Made by a program: the position numbers and the translations under genes
Assembly: GCF_027943255.1 (NCBI RefSeq)
Contig: NC_072893.1
Location: forward strand, 98,277,784 to 98,341,783
DNA length: 64,000 bases
From: Anastrepha obliqua
Lineage: Eukaryota > Arthropoda > Insecta > Diptera > Tephritidae
Direction of reading: 5' to 3'
The notes under the pieces: model-generated
Seen by the model: the letters and a program-made list of their open reading frames with translations, nothing else
Told to the model about the DNA's origin: nothing
Databases searched by the model: none
Shown: in pieces, positions 32,340 through 43,509 of the stretch
How the letters are laid out: the number at the start of each line of letters is the position of its first letter
Numbering within the stretch: position 1 is the first letter of the stretch

Positions 32340-33170
32340 TATCTCTTACTTAAATTTTAAAAATTTCCCTGACTTGAAGAGATTTTGAGTAGCTGTTAGC
32401 ATTTGATGGATGGTCACCTGAACAGTTTGCGCACATTGTTCTGGTACATTCGATGTCATATGAGGAGACATATTACAGGTTGTACAAGTAGGGAGATTTA
32501 TGCAACGCTTCATCGTATGCCCAAGGATTTGGTAAGACCTACAACGCATGGGGTTGGTGAAATAAAGTCGAGCTGAGAGCTTCCACCAGGCTACATCGAT
32601 TTTTTCGAGGAGAAATTATGAGTCGAAAGTAAGCAATAAGGCTCCTGTTGGACATACGGTGTCATTAGTTTTCCTTCTTAATTTTATACGGAAATTACTC
32701 CATGTGGTTTTAAATCTTCAACGATTCTAAATTCTGTCATATCCTTGAGAAAAGGCGCCAATATTATACCTTTGACACAATTGCGATTGATATGATATGA
32801 ACATTCAAAGTGGCAAATGCCAGGAAGATTTTTCGCGTTCAGGAATTTTTCAGTAATTATTTTGTTTTTTGTAAGAACTAAAAGATTTCCATCGCGGAGC
32901 TCAGAAATGGAATTTATTTCTTTGCGTATGGCTAGTGTGGCTTTATGTACAGAGAAACATAAGTATTTAGGCAACGGTTTTTCTTTGTCGTATATTAACC
33001 TGGGGAAAAGATTCTTTGAATTTATTGGCTTTTTTTCTTTTTGATTGCGGACTAGGGGAAAGAAGGGCGGATCATCACATTTCGTTATATATAACCTGGG
33101 GAAAAGATTCTTTGAATTTATTAGCTTTTTCTCTTTTTGATTGCGGACTAGGGGAAAGAAGGGCAAACCT
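32340..33170 (-). pseudogene. LINE ORF1 with zinc knuckles and a 32-residue internal duplication
   Basis: An open stretch at 33166-32684 carries YLCFSVHKATLAIRKEINSI, SELRDGNLLVLTKNKIITEK, CHFECSYHINRNCVKGIILA and FRIVEDLKPHGVIS. After a gap with stops, 32549-32346 has MRCRSYQILGHTMKRC and CTTCNMSPHM, the zinc-knuckle region (one Cys reads Tyr). It is the RNA-binding ORF1 protein of an I/R1/jockey-type LINE. The upstream part contains a 96-bp exact-register tandem duplication that keeps the frame. Confidence 0.7.
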
Positions 33171-33176
33171 ATTCTG
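32986..33176. repeat. 96-bp tandem duplication
   Basis: Two nearly identical copies of a unit including AACCTGGGGAAAAGATTC and GACTAGGGGAAAGAAGGGC start at about 32997 and 33093. The period is a multiple of three, so the ORF1 frame continues and 32 residues are repeated. Confidence 0.85.
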
Positions 33177-34858
33177 CACTAAGTAAGTAGCAGCAAAGGC
33201 AATTTGAAAAGAAATTCACACTTATCACAATATAAGATATATTTCTGGATTAACACTTGTGAAAAGAACCGTAAACCGCACTAGAAAAACTACGAATGAC
33301 CGTACGTAGAGAGAATTAGTCGGTGACTCTATCGGAGTTTTGTTGTACAGGCTCCGCGGATGAGGCAGCTACAGGACAAAAGCCAATAAAGAAAAACTGC
33401 TTGTGACGCTCTGTTATGGAGAGGAATGGAAGAGGTATGTATTTGTAAGAAGTTTGAGTAAGTAGTTTTTTAACTTTTCCCCTCTAAATATGTCGAAACT
33501 ATTTGCCGGTATACAAAAATTACTCTATACAACTCTTTAAAAAAATAAATAATGGTTAATATCGTATTATATTCAGTTGGTATTTATAGTAAAGGCACCG
33601 TATTACTGGAAAAGTTGACTGTATTCACCTACGAATTGGAATGGGCTTAAGAAATATAGGAGAAGGAACAAGTTCACCTCACCAATATTTTTCAAATGTC
33701 TCTTTAACTAAAATCATTTTTTTTTCCAAGTTGCGTGCATTCAAATATGCAGACACCGGAAATTCTAAAAAGAAAATAAACCGTTTTCAGTGAGATCCAT
33801 TAGTGCCATACGCAAGCCATAAAAGGTGGATAGCAATGCAATTTATGGGCATGGAATTTTGTTAAGCTCCTATAGTATTAACAATTGAAACAATGGCGAT
33901 CAAATACTGACAGCTGGTTTAAGTGAGCGTCTAAAATATTTTGAGTGAGAAAGCCAATGATTGGCAAATGAATGAATGAATAATAGTTAAAAAGGTAACA
34001 CAAGATGTTTATTTAGAATAAATTCTTTAACAGCTCATAAAAATAATACGACTAAATCAAGAGGAAAAATGAAACGGAAGTCATTTACTTCGTACTCGTA
34101 GCTGTGCATTACAGGATCTGTTCTTGGTTATTTGATTATTTACTACTCAGTCTGATAATTTGAGTCAGAATCACAACCAAGAAAAAGAAATTGAAATACG
34201 ACGAGTCAAGTTAAAGAGTTAAATAAACTTAAATGAAATGGTGTACGAGCTAATTTATGGTTTTATTTTAACATTATTCGTATGGCTTAGTCAGCAGAAC
34301 TTATCTGTAAATATTTGTATATGAAAGATAACGATAAAACTTACTTAAAATTTAATATTTATATTTCAAAGAAAAGTAGTACACATTTTTTTATTTCAGT
34401 TTGATACATTCGCGACTATCATTGGGAAATGTATAGATTCGAATCTCCGTACATGAAACACCAAATGTTAGAAAAAGCATCTGGAAATGGGAAAGCACGA
34501 ATTCTTACCTTGACAATTCTGAGAGGGGAACTGTCTAGGAATGCGGAGCTTAAAAGCGAACGTGCGAAAGCGATACATCATGATAGTCCATTCTATCATC
34601 ATAAATCTCTCATTGATTTGATTGCAAACAAAAAAATATCAGCTCACTCGGTTGTAGCGACTTATAGGTCAAAAATGGCAGCACTTCTTGCCGCACCTCT
34701 TGATAGCGTTATTAGCGTCTGTCTTTGAAGAAGGTTCGAATGAATTTCAATCAAATTCACTCTAAAACTGATATTAGGTGTTCAGTGTTTCACTTTTTTT
34801 TGATTAATATCCTCTTTTTTCTAAAATGAATTTGGTGGTTCTAAGAAGCAATACTCGT
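33177..34858. other. Unassigned DNA
   Basis: No supported gene. The first 150 bp may be the 5' UTR of the neighbouring LINE. A 99-codon plus-strand frame at 34429-34728, following a TTTATTTCAG acceptor-like tract, has mixed composition and no known relatives. Confidence 0.4.
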
Positions 34859-34859
34859 A

Positions 34860-35650
34860 TATTGGGTTGGGGAATAAGTTTATAGCTTTTTATATTTTAT
34901 TTCATTTTACAACGACTTGTTTGCTGTTTGGCAAAGGGTAAGTTTTCATTCGATAGAACTCTTTCTGCACTACAAAACTATGTCAATTGTATTTTTCACA
35001 CGTCCCGCAGCTGATACGCCAAATCAATGAAATCAATGAAGAAGTTTCAAAACACTTTTGAAGAAGAACGGTCGCCAAATGAGTCGTGAATTTGCAGAAA
35101 AAAAGGATCTGATCAAACGATGCTCAATCACCTTCATTCAATAGGATTTACCGAAAAATTGGGAACCTGGGTGTTTCACGAGCTCAACGAAAAAAACAAA
35201 GAAAGTCCCCTTTAAAATGCTTCTCAGCATATCGCCAGCCATCGAGCTATTGGGTGTTGCTACAACAGCGCTTTTTGTACCGAATTGCCACGAGAGATGA
35301 GAAATGGTGCGTCTACGTCAATATGAAACAAAGAAACGAGTGGGTGGCTCCAGGAGATACATCAACGCCGAGAGTCAAGTAGGATATTTATCCAAAGAAG
35401 ATCGCGATATGTGTTTGGTAGGACTGGAAGGGTATGGTGCAGTGGGAAGTGCTCGAGAAGAATGCCACGGTCATTAAGGAGCTCTACATCTACAGCTATA
35501 CCGCGTGAATGAAGCTATTTGACTGAAAAGACTTGATCGACATTGTCAAACCATACTGCTTCACGACAACACCAGGTCCCATGTTGCTCAAGCCGTCAAA
35601 GCCGCACTCCAAGAGCTCGAATGGGAGGTCTCTCCAAATGCACTTTTGTT
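34860..35650 (+). mobile_element. mariner relic, 3'-truncated
   Basis: Starts ATTGGGTTGGGGAATAAGTT, a mariner-type terminal repeat. Frames contain a MSREFAEKK-type helix-turn-helix remnant, LHSIGFTEKLGTWVFHELNE, LYRIATRDEKWCVYVNMKQR (first Asp reading RDE), NEWVAPGDTSTPRVK, ICVWWDWKGMVQWEVLEKN, and LLHDNTRSHVAQAVKAALQE (second Asp). The third catalytic region and the right end are missing; sequence changes abruptly near 35650. Many stops and frameshifts make it older than the copy at 11648. Confidence 0.8.
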
Positions 35651-35785
35651 GAACCGGCTAAACTTTCGGTTAAAACAGTGGTAATAATTGCGAATAACAT
35701 AATAAATGTGTTAAAGAAATCTGCACATCAGACAGGCGCACGGAAATTTATCCTTAGCATATTAAAAGTGGACGTGTTTTTTATT

Positions 35786-35822
35786 CGATCTCAGTAATAT
35801 TTATGTCGGATTTAGTTTTGCG
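35786..35822 (+). repeat. Short dispersed repeat, copy 1
   Basis: CGATCTCAGTAATATTTATG followed by TCGGATTTAG matches the reverse complement of 54413-54449 with few changes. It is a fragment of a dispersed repeat of unknown type. Confidence 0.5.
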
Positions 35823-35879
35823 TAAGAACACCGAGCGGAGTTCATTACATAATTTGCACACTATGTAATACAATTTACA

Positions 35880-36190
35880 TTTTAAATCTTGGCATTAATT
35901 TTTTAATCTTCGTAAATTGAAGTTGTTATTAAAAAGGTTAACTGCTCAATGATTTGAATGAGTGGCAAGCAGGCTGATGTATTGCTGACTGTATAAATTG
36001 CCGTAACATTTAGATCTCGGTGCAATGCTTCATTTTTTACAAACCATAGCGTATTAGCACACATGCATAACACCTTTGAGGAATCTCTGCAGCATTTTGA
36101 GGTTAGATTTTGAGGCTGAACCTCATATTTCGACTCCGTACGTCCATTAATGGGTTAAGAAATGTTTTGTATAAGAGGGATTTATTGTCA
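35880..36190 (-). pseudogene. Jockey-clade ORF2 C-terminal fragment, heavily decayed
   Basis: Across three minus-strand frames: KSLLYKTFL, WTYGVEI-stop-GSASKSNLK, MLQRFLKGVM, then WFVKNEALHRDLNV. These are the tail motifs of jockey reverse transcriptase. At least three stops or frameshifts in 300 bp. Confidence 0.6.
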
Positions 36191-36299
36191 TGACAATGCT
36201 GATTTGTAGCCAAGTATCCAGTAAATTGAACGGGTTCTTCAACGCCCCTGTTGTTTTCGCTTTAAAAATATATGTATCGTGAATATTAAAAAGTTATTT

Positions 36300-36480
36300 A
36301 AAGATATGGCAGGGCATTAGCCGCAGCGAAGCGTGAACGCATACGTAATGACGATTGACAAGTCGCAAGGCTAATAAATGGAAGTGTGTAGAATAAACCT
36401 AGATATAACCTGTTTTGAGTCGATAAACCAACGGTACTATTGTTTGTCATCAAGCGTTATTGAAGGTATTATTAACACTA
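36300..36480 (+). pseudogene. Helitron helicase fragment (copy 3), decayed
   Basis: AYVMTIDKSQG, two stops, MEVCRINLDITCFES and a changed CLSSSVIEG-like segment correspond to motifs V and VI of the PIF1-like helicase (compare TINKSQGQ...CSRVG in copy 1). Confidence 0.6.
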
Positions 36481-36984
36481 AAAAATGTTTTTAAAACAAT
36501 AAAATTTCAGTAAATTAATTAAAATGAATTTAAAATCTCGCAAATTTAGGAAATTATTTGTTAGGATTAATTCTTTCTCGATGAAGGGTCTAAGATAACC
36601 ATGAACATGTACTTATAAACACCTTATGTATGTGTTGTAGAGGGGACATCGTGAGGCAAACCGTCGCTGTTTAGGCATATCTGAAACTTAATCCACTGCA
36701 TGTCACTAGTTCCAGGCGACCAACGTGCGCAGCGTAGTTTAGAACCGGCCAGCCAATTGCCTTAAATGTCAATAGCAACATTTTTTTGCCTTTGCCCCAA
36801 GCACTACCAGCTAGCAATTTGCCAATACTTTTTTGATACTGTCAAGGTTGAGCTTGTAAACCTAAGTCGAAATTAATTTTTTTCTTGCTCAGATACGAAA
36901 TAAATAAATACATTTAGAAAATACCGTTTTCTATTTTTTTCTACTTTCATCAGACGAAAAGTTATAGCACTGAGAACTTTAATT

Positions 36985-37018
36985 TTTCGAGTGTGCCAAT
37001 ACTTTTTTGACTCACTGT
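36985..37018 (-). repeat. Tc1-like terminal repeat, solitary
   Basis: GTGCCAATACTTTTTTGACTCACTGTA has the form of a Tc1-family end next to TA. A shorter match (GCCAATACTTTTTTGATAC) at about 36822 is in the same orientation, so no complete element can be drawn. Confidence 0.45.
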
Positions 37019-38155
37019 ATAGGTCATGTTTAAGCTATTGCAACAACAACCGCTCAAAGCAGTTGTTATGCCAGAAAATATGTGCGCAAAATTATTAAGA
37101 AAGGTCATTATGTCATATACCGTGTGATTGAGGCATCCTTGAGAATTAGTGTGATAAGCTTCAAGCATTATCACCTTGTGGTAAACGAGATGTATTCGAG
37201 TCGGATCCCACGCAATTTAAAAAACGTCCTTTGTAAGTGGGCCAAGTTCATCGAAAATTGGTTCACATGGATGCAATTGATTATGAAGAATATTTTGGAG
37301 AACAAACTATTTTCAACCGCCAATGTAAATTTTTACATAGTTATGTCAAAAATATAAATAACCATCCTCATAATGAGAAACCCCTCCCAGTGTAATGAGA
37401 AAGCCTTTCGATAAGAATCTAGGGAATGATCTTTCCCAATTTATATGGTTTCTCTTTTAAAAAGTGTTTGGACCTTCAGCTGTTGTTGGCTTAAGAGTAA
37501 TAATGTTCCTTGATAACTATATATGAGGGAATTAAAAAGGATATGAAGTAATTTTGAAAAATAATCAAATCAATCGAATTAATGATAATTATTAATTGAT
37601 TTACTATTAGAAGGTATCTATGTCGAAGAAGGTATCTAAATGGAAACTGAAATATGTATGGACGCAAATGACGCAACATTGAAGTTCCAATAAAGAGGAA
37701 TCGATGTTTACATGGCGGCTAGGTTTTTTTTGGCAAATATGTCTTGTTTATCATTTACTGATACTTAATCACCATGATGAGCTGACAAAGTTTTATTACG
37801 AACGCCTTGAAAGTACGGTTATCATTCGCGTTATTACCGTGAATTGACTACCATGAGCGTGAGATCCTAATTAATTTTCAAAACAAGCCGGAACTGGAGT
37901 GCTATGTTATACAAACTTATATATGCTCACATGCATATCAATCTGAAATCGAGTTAAACATTGGAATGCAATTTTTGCTTACGAAAACTTGAAAGAAAAC
38001 TCTAACTTTCGCCTTTTGTTGTGCACTGTACACAGGCATACATATAACTGCATCAATGTATTATATTATTATTTTATCCATGACATGTTGCATTTTCAAT
38101 TAATAAACTATGATTCCATATTTTCGGTTTGCAATTTGTCCCGCTTTTATATTCC
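37019..38155. other. Unassigned DNA
   Basis: No supported coding sequence or element ends on either strand. Confidence 0.4.
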
Positions 38156-38159
38156 ATGT

Positions 38160-40150
38160 CTATCCTATCAACTTTTGTTCTTCTTTTAAACTGGCGCGGT
38201 AACCGCTTTCGCGATTTTGGCCGAGTTTAACAAAGCGCGCCAGTTGTTTCTCTTCTCGCCAGTTGGAAACACCAAGTGAAGCCAAGTCCTTCTCCACCTG
38301 ATCTTTCCAACGCAGAGGAGACCTTCCTCTTCCTCTGCTACCACCAGCTGGTATCGCATTGAATACTCTCAGAGCCGGAGCGTATGTATCCATTCGGACG
38401 ACATGACCCAGCCAACGTAGCCGCTGGATCTTTATTCGCTGCGATATGTCTATGTCGTCGTAAAGATCATACAGCTCATCGTTACATCGCCTGCGATATT
38501 CGCCGTTGCCAACGTGCAAAGGTCCAAAAATCTTGCGCAGAACTTTCTCTCAAACACTTCAAGGGTCGCTTCATCGGATGTTGTCATCTTCTAAGCTTCT
38601 GCGCCATACGTTAGGACGGGCATGATGAGAGCCGCCTTGCAGTGTATTAGTTTTGTTCGTCGAGAGAGGACTTTACTACTCAATTGCCCACTTAGTCCAA
38701 AGTAGCACTTGTTGGCAAGAGAGATTCTACGTTGGATTTCTCGTCTGACATTGTTATAGGTGTTAATGCTGGTTCCTAAATAGACGAAATCTTTTACAAC
38801 CTCGAAATTATAACTGTCAACAGTGACGTGGGTGCCGATACGTGAGTGCGCCGACTGTTTGTTTCATGAGAAGAGGTACTTCGTTTTGTCCTCGTTCACC
38901 ATTAGATCCATTCGCTTTGCCTCTTTACCCAGAAGGCAGAACTAATAGCGCAGTTGTTAAGGCCGATGATATTGACATACGCCAACAATTGTACGCTCTT
39001 ATAAAAAATTGTGCTTGAGCGATTAAGTTCTGCGGCTCTTACGATCCTTTCCAACATCAGGTTAAAGAAGTCATGAGACAGTGAGTCCCCCGTCTGAAGC
39101 CTCGTTTGGTATCAAACGGCTCGGAGAGGTCCTTCCCAATTCTAGTGTTGAGCAACGTCATCTTGCTTACCCGTCTTATTTTTTTGCGGGATACCAAATT
39201 CAGACATCGCGGCATATAGGCAACTTTTTATCGTGCTGTCGAATGCAACTTTGAAGGTGACGAAAAGATAGTGCGTGTCTATTCTCCTTTCAACGGTCTT
39301 TTCCTATATTTGGCGTATTGTGAATATTTGGTCGATGGTAAACTTTCCAGTTCTAAAGCCACACTGATAAGGTCCACTCAGTTGGCTGATGGTGGACTTC
39401 AGCCTTTCACACAATGCGCTCGCTACAACCTTATAAGCGATATTTAGAAGACAAGTCCCGCGGTAATTGGCACAGATTGCAGGATCCCCCTTCATATGGA
39501 TTGGAGCACACTTAAGTTCCAATCGGCAGGCATGCTTTCACCATATTTTGTATAGAAGCTGATTCATGCATCTTACCAGCTCCTCTCCGCCAGTCCGTCG
39601 GCGTTATCGCTATTTTCACCTCGTCATGGTCGAGTAGCGGAACGACAATTCCGTCATCAACGATTGGGGTATCGGGATCTTCGCATTCTCTGTGACATAT
39701 GCAGCTGTCACTATTTAATACGTTCGAGAAGTGTTCCCTCCATAATTTAAGTATGCTCTTGATGTCAGTCACCAGGAAAACGCCCCGGTCTTAAAACCTT
39801 CTGTAAGCCGCCGAACTTTCTGGTAGAATTTTCGGACGTTGTTCCTATTGGCCAGCATCTCAAGCTCCTCACATGTCTCTCTTCCTTTCTTAGCTGTCGG
39901 TAGCGATCCTACATGGCTGGCGTTGCGCCCGATAGCAGCGTGGCTCTACAGGAAGCATTTTTTCTTTTTGCGGCAGTATGGCATTCCTTGTTGTACCAAC
40001 TGTTTTTTCGGGCTCGCGGGAATCCGCTTTCTTCTTCGGCGGCGGTGCGTAGAGAACGAGAGAACTTTTGTTGCTTTTGAATAACTTTGGTTGGCCACGG
40101 ATTCGAAGCCCATTGGGGGTTGAAAATGGCATATTTCTACTTTGCAAAAC
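38160..40150 (-). pseudogene. RTE-like LINE reverse transcriptase, long relic
   Basis: From about 39850 down the minus strand: NNVRKFYQKVRRL, DIKSILKLWREHFSNVLNSD, MKGDPAICANYRGTCLLNIA, GPYQCGFRTGKFTIDQIF (fingers), and a DGTISTD-free palm remnant. After it come TVDSYNFEVVKDFVYLGTSI, RISLANKCYFGLSGQLSSKV, IMPVLTYGAEA, and finally IQRLRWLGHVVRMD and GSRGRGRSPLRWKDQVEKDL. Order and motifs match insect RTE-type elements. Frameshifts near 39510, 39170, 38870 and 38580. The same family, shorter and on the plus strand, is at 45680-46480. The sequence upstream of 39950 is poorly conserved. Confidence 0.8.
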
Positions 40151-40175
40151 CTTCTATCTCTAATGATAGAAAACG

Positions 40176-40345
40176 CGTTTTCTAGTAACGCTCGCCTCTC
40201 GGCAGGCTATGGCAAACCTATGAGTGTGTTTTTACAAGGAAAAAGGTCCCTCCACTTGTAGAAAAACGTCTGGACGCACGCCACAAATAGGAGAAGGAGC
40301 TCGGCCAAGCACTATAAAGGGTGTGTGCGCCAATTATATATATTC
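40176..40345 (+). repeat. SINE copy B (5'-truncated)
   Basis: Lacks the tRNA-like head but matches copy A from the CTCGGCAG block through CACGCCACAAATAGGAG, GGAGCTCGGCC and GTGCGCCAATTATATA. It lies directly next to the LINE relic. Confidence 0.75.
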
Positions 40346-40524
40346 ATGTGTTTTTTTTTTGCATTTCATGGCATCTTTTGCGTGCATACTGAAAAAAAGT
40401 ATATTTTGCACTCACAAGCGAGAATAAATATAAACAATTTGCCGTCGTTAGTGGCCAGTCACTCTACGATGAGCTATAAAAAGCCGCAAAGCGTACTAAT
40501 TATACATATCTATGTAATGTATAT

Positions 40525-40850
40525 GGCGGCCGCCGTAGCCGAATGGGTTGGTGCGTGACTACCATTCGAAATTCACAGAGAGAACGTAGGTTTGAATCTC
40601 GGTGAAACACCAAAATTAAGAAAAAAAAAATTTCTAATAGCGGTCGCCCCTCGGCAGATAATGGCAAACAGCCGAGTGTATTTCTGCCATGAAAAAGCTC
40701 CTCATAAAAATATCTGCCGTTCGGAGTCGGCTTGAAACGGTAGGTCCATTCATTTGTTGAACAAAGTCAAGACGCACACCACAAATAGGAGGAGGAGCTC
40801 GGCCAAACACCCAAAAAGGGTGTACGCCAATTATATATATATACATATAT
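40525..40850 (+). repeat. tRNA-headed SINE, full copy A (about 326 bp)
   Basis: The head GGCGGCCGCCGTAGCCGAAT contains a perfect A box (TAGCCGAATGG, 40536-40546). A B box (GGTTTGAATCTCG, 40589-40601) follows at a spacing normal for tRNA-type RNA polymerase III promoters. The body holds CTCGGCAGATAATGGCAAAC, CATGAAAAAGCTCCTCAT and AGGAGGAGCTCGGCC and ends in an AT-rich tail. It has no protein and depends on a LINE partner. Other copies in the window: 40176, 41655, 41885, 52235, 55265 (minus) and a scrap at 985. Confidence 0.9.
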
Positions 40851-41654
40851 GTGTGTGCACTCGTATAACTATAGGACGCGGCACGATTAAGGGTTATTCA
40901 GATATACATATATGTTTGTATATGAAAAGTTACTCACTTTTTCTGCTGTTTTTATTGCCAAAAGAAAGTCCGTTGCGACGAAATATGTTATTGTCCATTC
41001 ATGAATACAAACTTCAACATTTTAGAAAGGAAGCAAAACAAAATGTACGGTTAGGGAGATTCAAACGTATATTCACTCTCATATATGTAAATATACTTGC
41101 ATGCCGGTTTGAGTAAGCGTCTACACTTGGTGTAAACAAATTTCAAAAATTCATTTCGCTAATGCGCGTCGTGTTTTGTGCCATTGTCAAGCGATATAAA
41201 ACAAACAATTTTACATATGTACGTGAATGCATTTCTGCATAAACGTATGTGCATAAGTATGCGTAAATCCATATGCAAGAGAATATCCCTGCATATTTCC
41301 CACTTCTTTACTAAAAAATTAAAAGTGAATAAAAAATGTCCGGAAAGGCAACTACCACAAAATGTGGCTGTGTGACAAATATGGGTCAGTGAACTCTCCC
41401 TGACGGAGCAATCATGAATGCATAAAAACGGAAGTCAGAGAAAATTACATGAAATTAAATGATTTTTCATGTCGGCTCATAAAACAATTAACCACCCACC
41501 TTTGTACTCTGTGCAAAAATGCAATATGAACTGCTGGTGAGTGGCGTATGAGTAATATTTATTTAATTAAATTGCAGAAATACTATAGTGCTTCCTTATC
41601 GCTATGCAAAAGCTTTTCATGAAATTCATGAGCTATTAATAGGCAGCATAAAAC

Positions 41655-41722
41655 AAAAGGTCAGTCCAAGTGTAGAACAACGTGTAGACGCATACCACTC
41701 TTTAGAAGAGAAGTTCGGTCAT
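41655..41722 (+). repeat. SINE fragment
   Basis: AAAGGTCAGTCCAAGTGTAG through GACGCATACCAC to GAAGTTCGGTC aligns with the 3' body of copy B, with substitutions. Confidence 0.55.
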
Positions 41723-41744
41723 TAAAAACAGCCATTACATTCAT

Positions 41745-41883
41745 TGAAAACAAGGGTTTGATGCGGCCTATGTGCAGGAGGAATCATCGGCCCATATTTC
41801 TTCAAAGACGAGACTAGCGCCAATGTAACAGTGAATGGCGAGCGCTATCTCGCCAAGATAAACGACTTTTTGATTCCCTAAAT
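41745..41883 (+). mobile_element. DD41D mariner transposase fragment
   Basis: The plus strand reads CAGGIIGPYFFKDETSANVT, then VNGERYLAKINDFLIP. This matches the middle of the transposases at 43510-44773 and 56948-57532. It is cut at 41884 by SINE copy C and has no recognisable ends. Confidence 0.7.
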
Positions 41884-41884
41884 T

Positions 41885-41992
41885 CGGCCGCCGTTGCCGA
41901 ATGGCTTGGTGTGTGACTATCATTCGAAATTCAGAGAGAACGTAGGTTTGAATCTCGGTGAAATACCATAATAAAGAAAAAGTTTTTTCTAA
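41885..41992 (+). repeat. SINE copy C (head only)
   Basis: CGGCCGCCGTTGCCGAATGG through TAGGTTTGAATCTCGGTG to TTTTTTCTAAT matches copy A's first 110 bp. The A box is slightly changed (TTGCCGAATGG); the B box is intact. It is inserted into, or joined to, the DD41D fragment. Confidence 0.8.
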
Positions 41993-42745
41993 TCGAAATT
42001 CGACATTTTTAAGAGCGACAAAAATGCATTGTTGTATGAAACGTAACAAACAATGAAATGAATATTGTTGACAGATGACAGATGAACAAGACATTTGGGA
42101 AGGTTTAAAAATACTCCTCGCGACATCTAAGGACTAATAGCTGAAAGTCTCATTTCATAGGTATATACCTGCTATATATATATCTATATAAATTGAAGCT
42201 CGTGATATCCAAAAAATTGTATTTAAACAAAACGGCGACCGAAGTCCTCCAGCCATTCATTAAAAATTGGAGTTTACGGATAGCCGAATTACGGCAATGA
42301 AAGGGATAAATGATAATAAAAATTGCCTAATCAATTTGAATTTGCGTTGTTCGATTACCCTTAATTTTTTTTGTTTTGAATTTTGATATATAGTACACCT
42401 AATTCTATTTTGCTTGGTCTTTTTTACATGGTTTTGATTTAACACGGTTTGAAAATATACAGATTTTAAATTTTTTTACACGATTTATTTCATTTAGCAC
42501 GATTCAAAATCTTTTGAGCTTACATTTTTTTGGTTAAATTTAATTTTTGCCAAATGTGTCCATAACACAAATTTAGGGGAATTCCCTTTTAGTGCATACA
42601 ATCAAATTTATTTGTGACAGAAAAAAATGTTTAATTTAATTTTAACGTATTAAGATAAAAGATAAGCCAAACAATAGTTTATATTCAGTCTTTTTTTTTT
42701 TATTTTCTTAATTTTGTGAAATATTTTATGTATCCCTAAAAGAAA

Positions 42746-43480
42746 ATGTCGAAAGCCACAAAAACGAAACTAAAACGTAAAGCCATTATTTTGGAAATCG
42801 AAATTTAAATTTTAGGTCACCTTCGAAATGGGAAGGCTCAACATTTTTTGACAAAATTTTCGGTTTAAACGAAGCCACAGTAAGAACTATCAAAAAAATG
42901 AAATTTCAATTAGGCAATTGGTGATTTCTGGAACGAAGCTATCTGTTAAATCTTCATCATACACTAGAGATGCTACTAAAGAAAAAATGGAAAAAGCACT
43001 GTCTAGGGGACGGTGCACAAAAACGGATTCCCGTAGACGGAAACAATATCAAATAGCAGGCATTTATGTTTCACAAAACGATAAGAGACGAACAACCATC
43101 TACCTCCACGCAATCAATTCCTGAGAAGAGCTACATACTTATTTTCTGCGAACACAGGATGGGTGACAGGATTTCTCAAAGACATGCGCTTCATATCAAA
43201 AGAATCAAGGGCGTGATTGCTTCTGGAAATTAGAAAGCTGTCAAAGAATTTTCACTAAAACTTAAAAAAGTGCATACAGTCCAGATCAGGTTTTTAATGC
43301 CGACGAAACTGGTCTTAAAAAAAAAAAAAAATGCCGAGAAGAACATATATGGCTGAATTGCAAACGAGTGCTGGTGGTTTAAAGCTGAAAAAGATCGAGT
43401 CCCATTTTTAGTTTACATTAAGGCATCTGGAGATCAGATGTTAAAGGCTCTGCTTATCAGGGCATATTTTTTTTCTTTAA
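42746..43480 (+). pseudogene. Tigger-like transposase, N-terminal and first catalytic part
   Basis: MSKATKTKLKRKAIILEIEI opens a CENP-B-type domain, followed by NEATVRTIKK. The blocks VKSSSYTRDATKEKMEKALS and FNADETGLKKKKKMPRRTYM follow, the latter with the first DDE Asp in NADETGL. TLRHLEIRC and frame-shifted SGDQMLKALLIRA come last. Stops and indels are dense. The second and third catalytic residues are missing. Confidence 0.7.
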
Positions 43481-43509
43481 TAACTATTCATGTCTAAAAT
43501 CACATTATA

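Noticed and set aside
36822..37018. Small Tc1-type MITE between two CCAATACTTTTTTGA motifs
   Set aside because: The two motifs are in the same orientation, so they cannot be the inverted ends of one element.
40525..40601. Candidate tRNA gene (A and B boxes)
   Set aside because: No acceptor stem or anticodon arm can be closed, and the sequence recurs at several sites with a common non-tRNA body, so it is a SINE head.
42170..42260. Second Helitron-like 5' end (TATATATATCTATATAAATTG)
   Set aside because: Only AT simple sequence resembles it; no helicase or 3' end follows.
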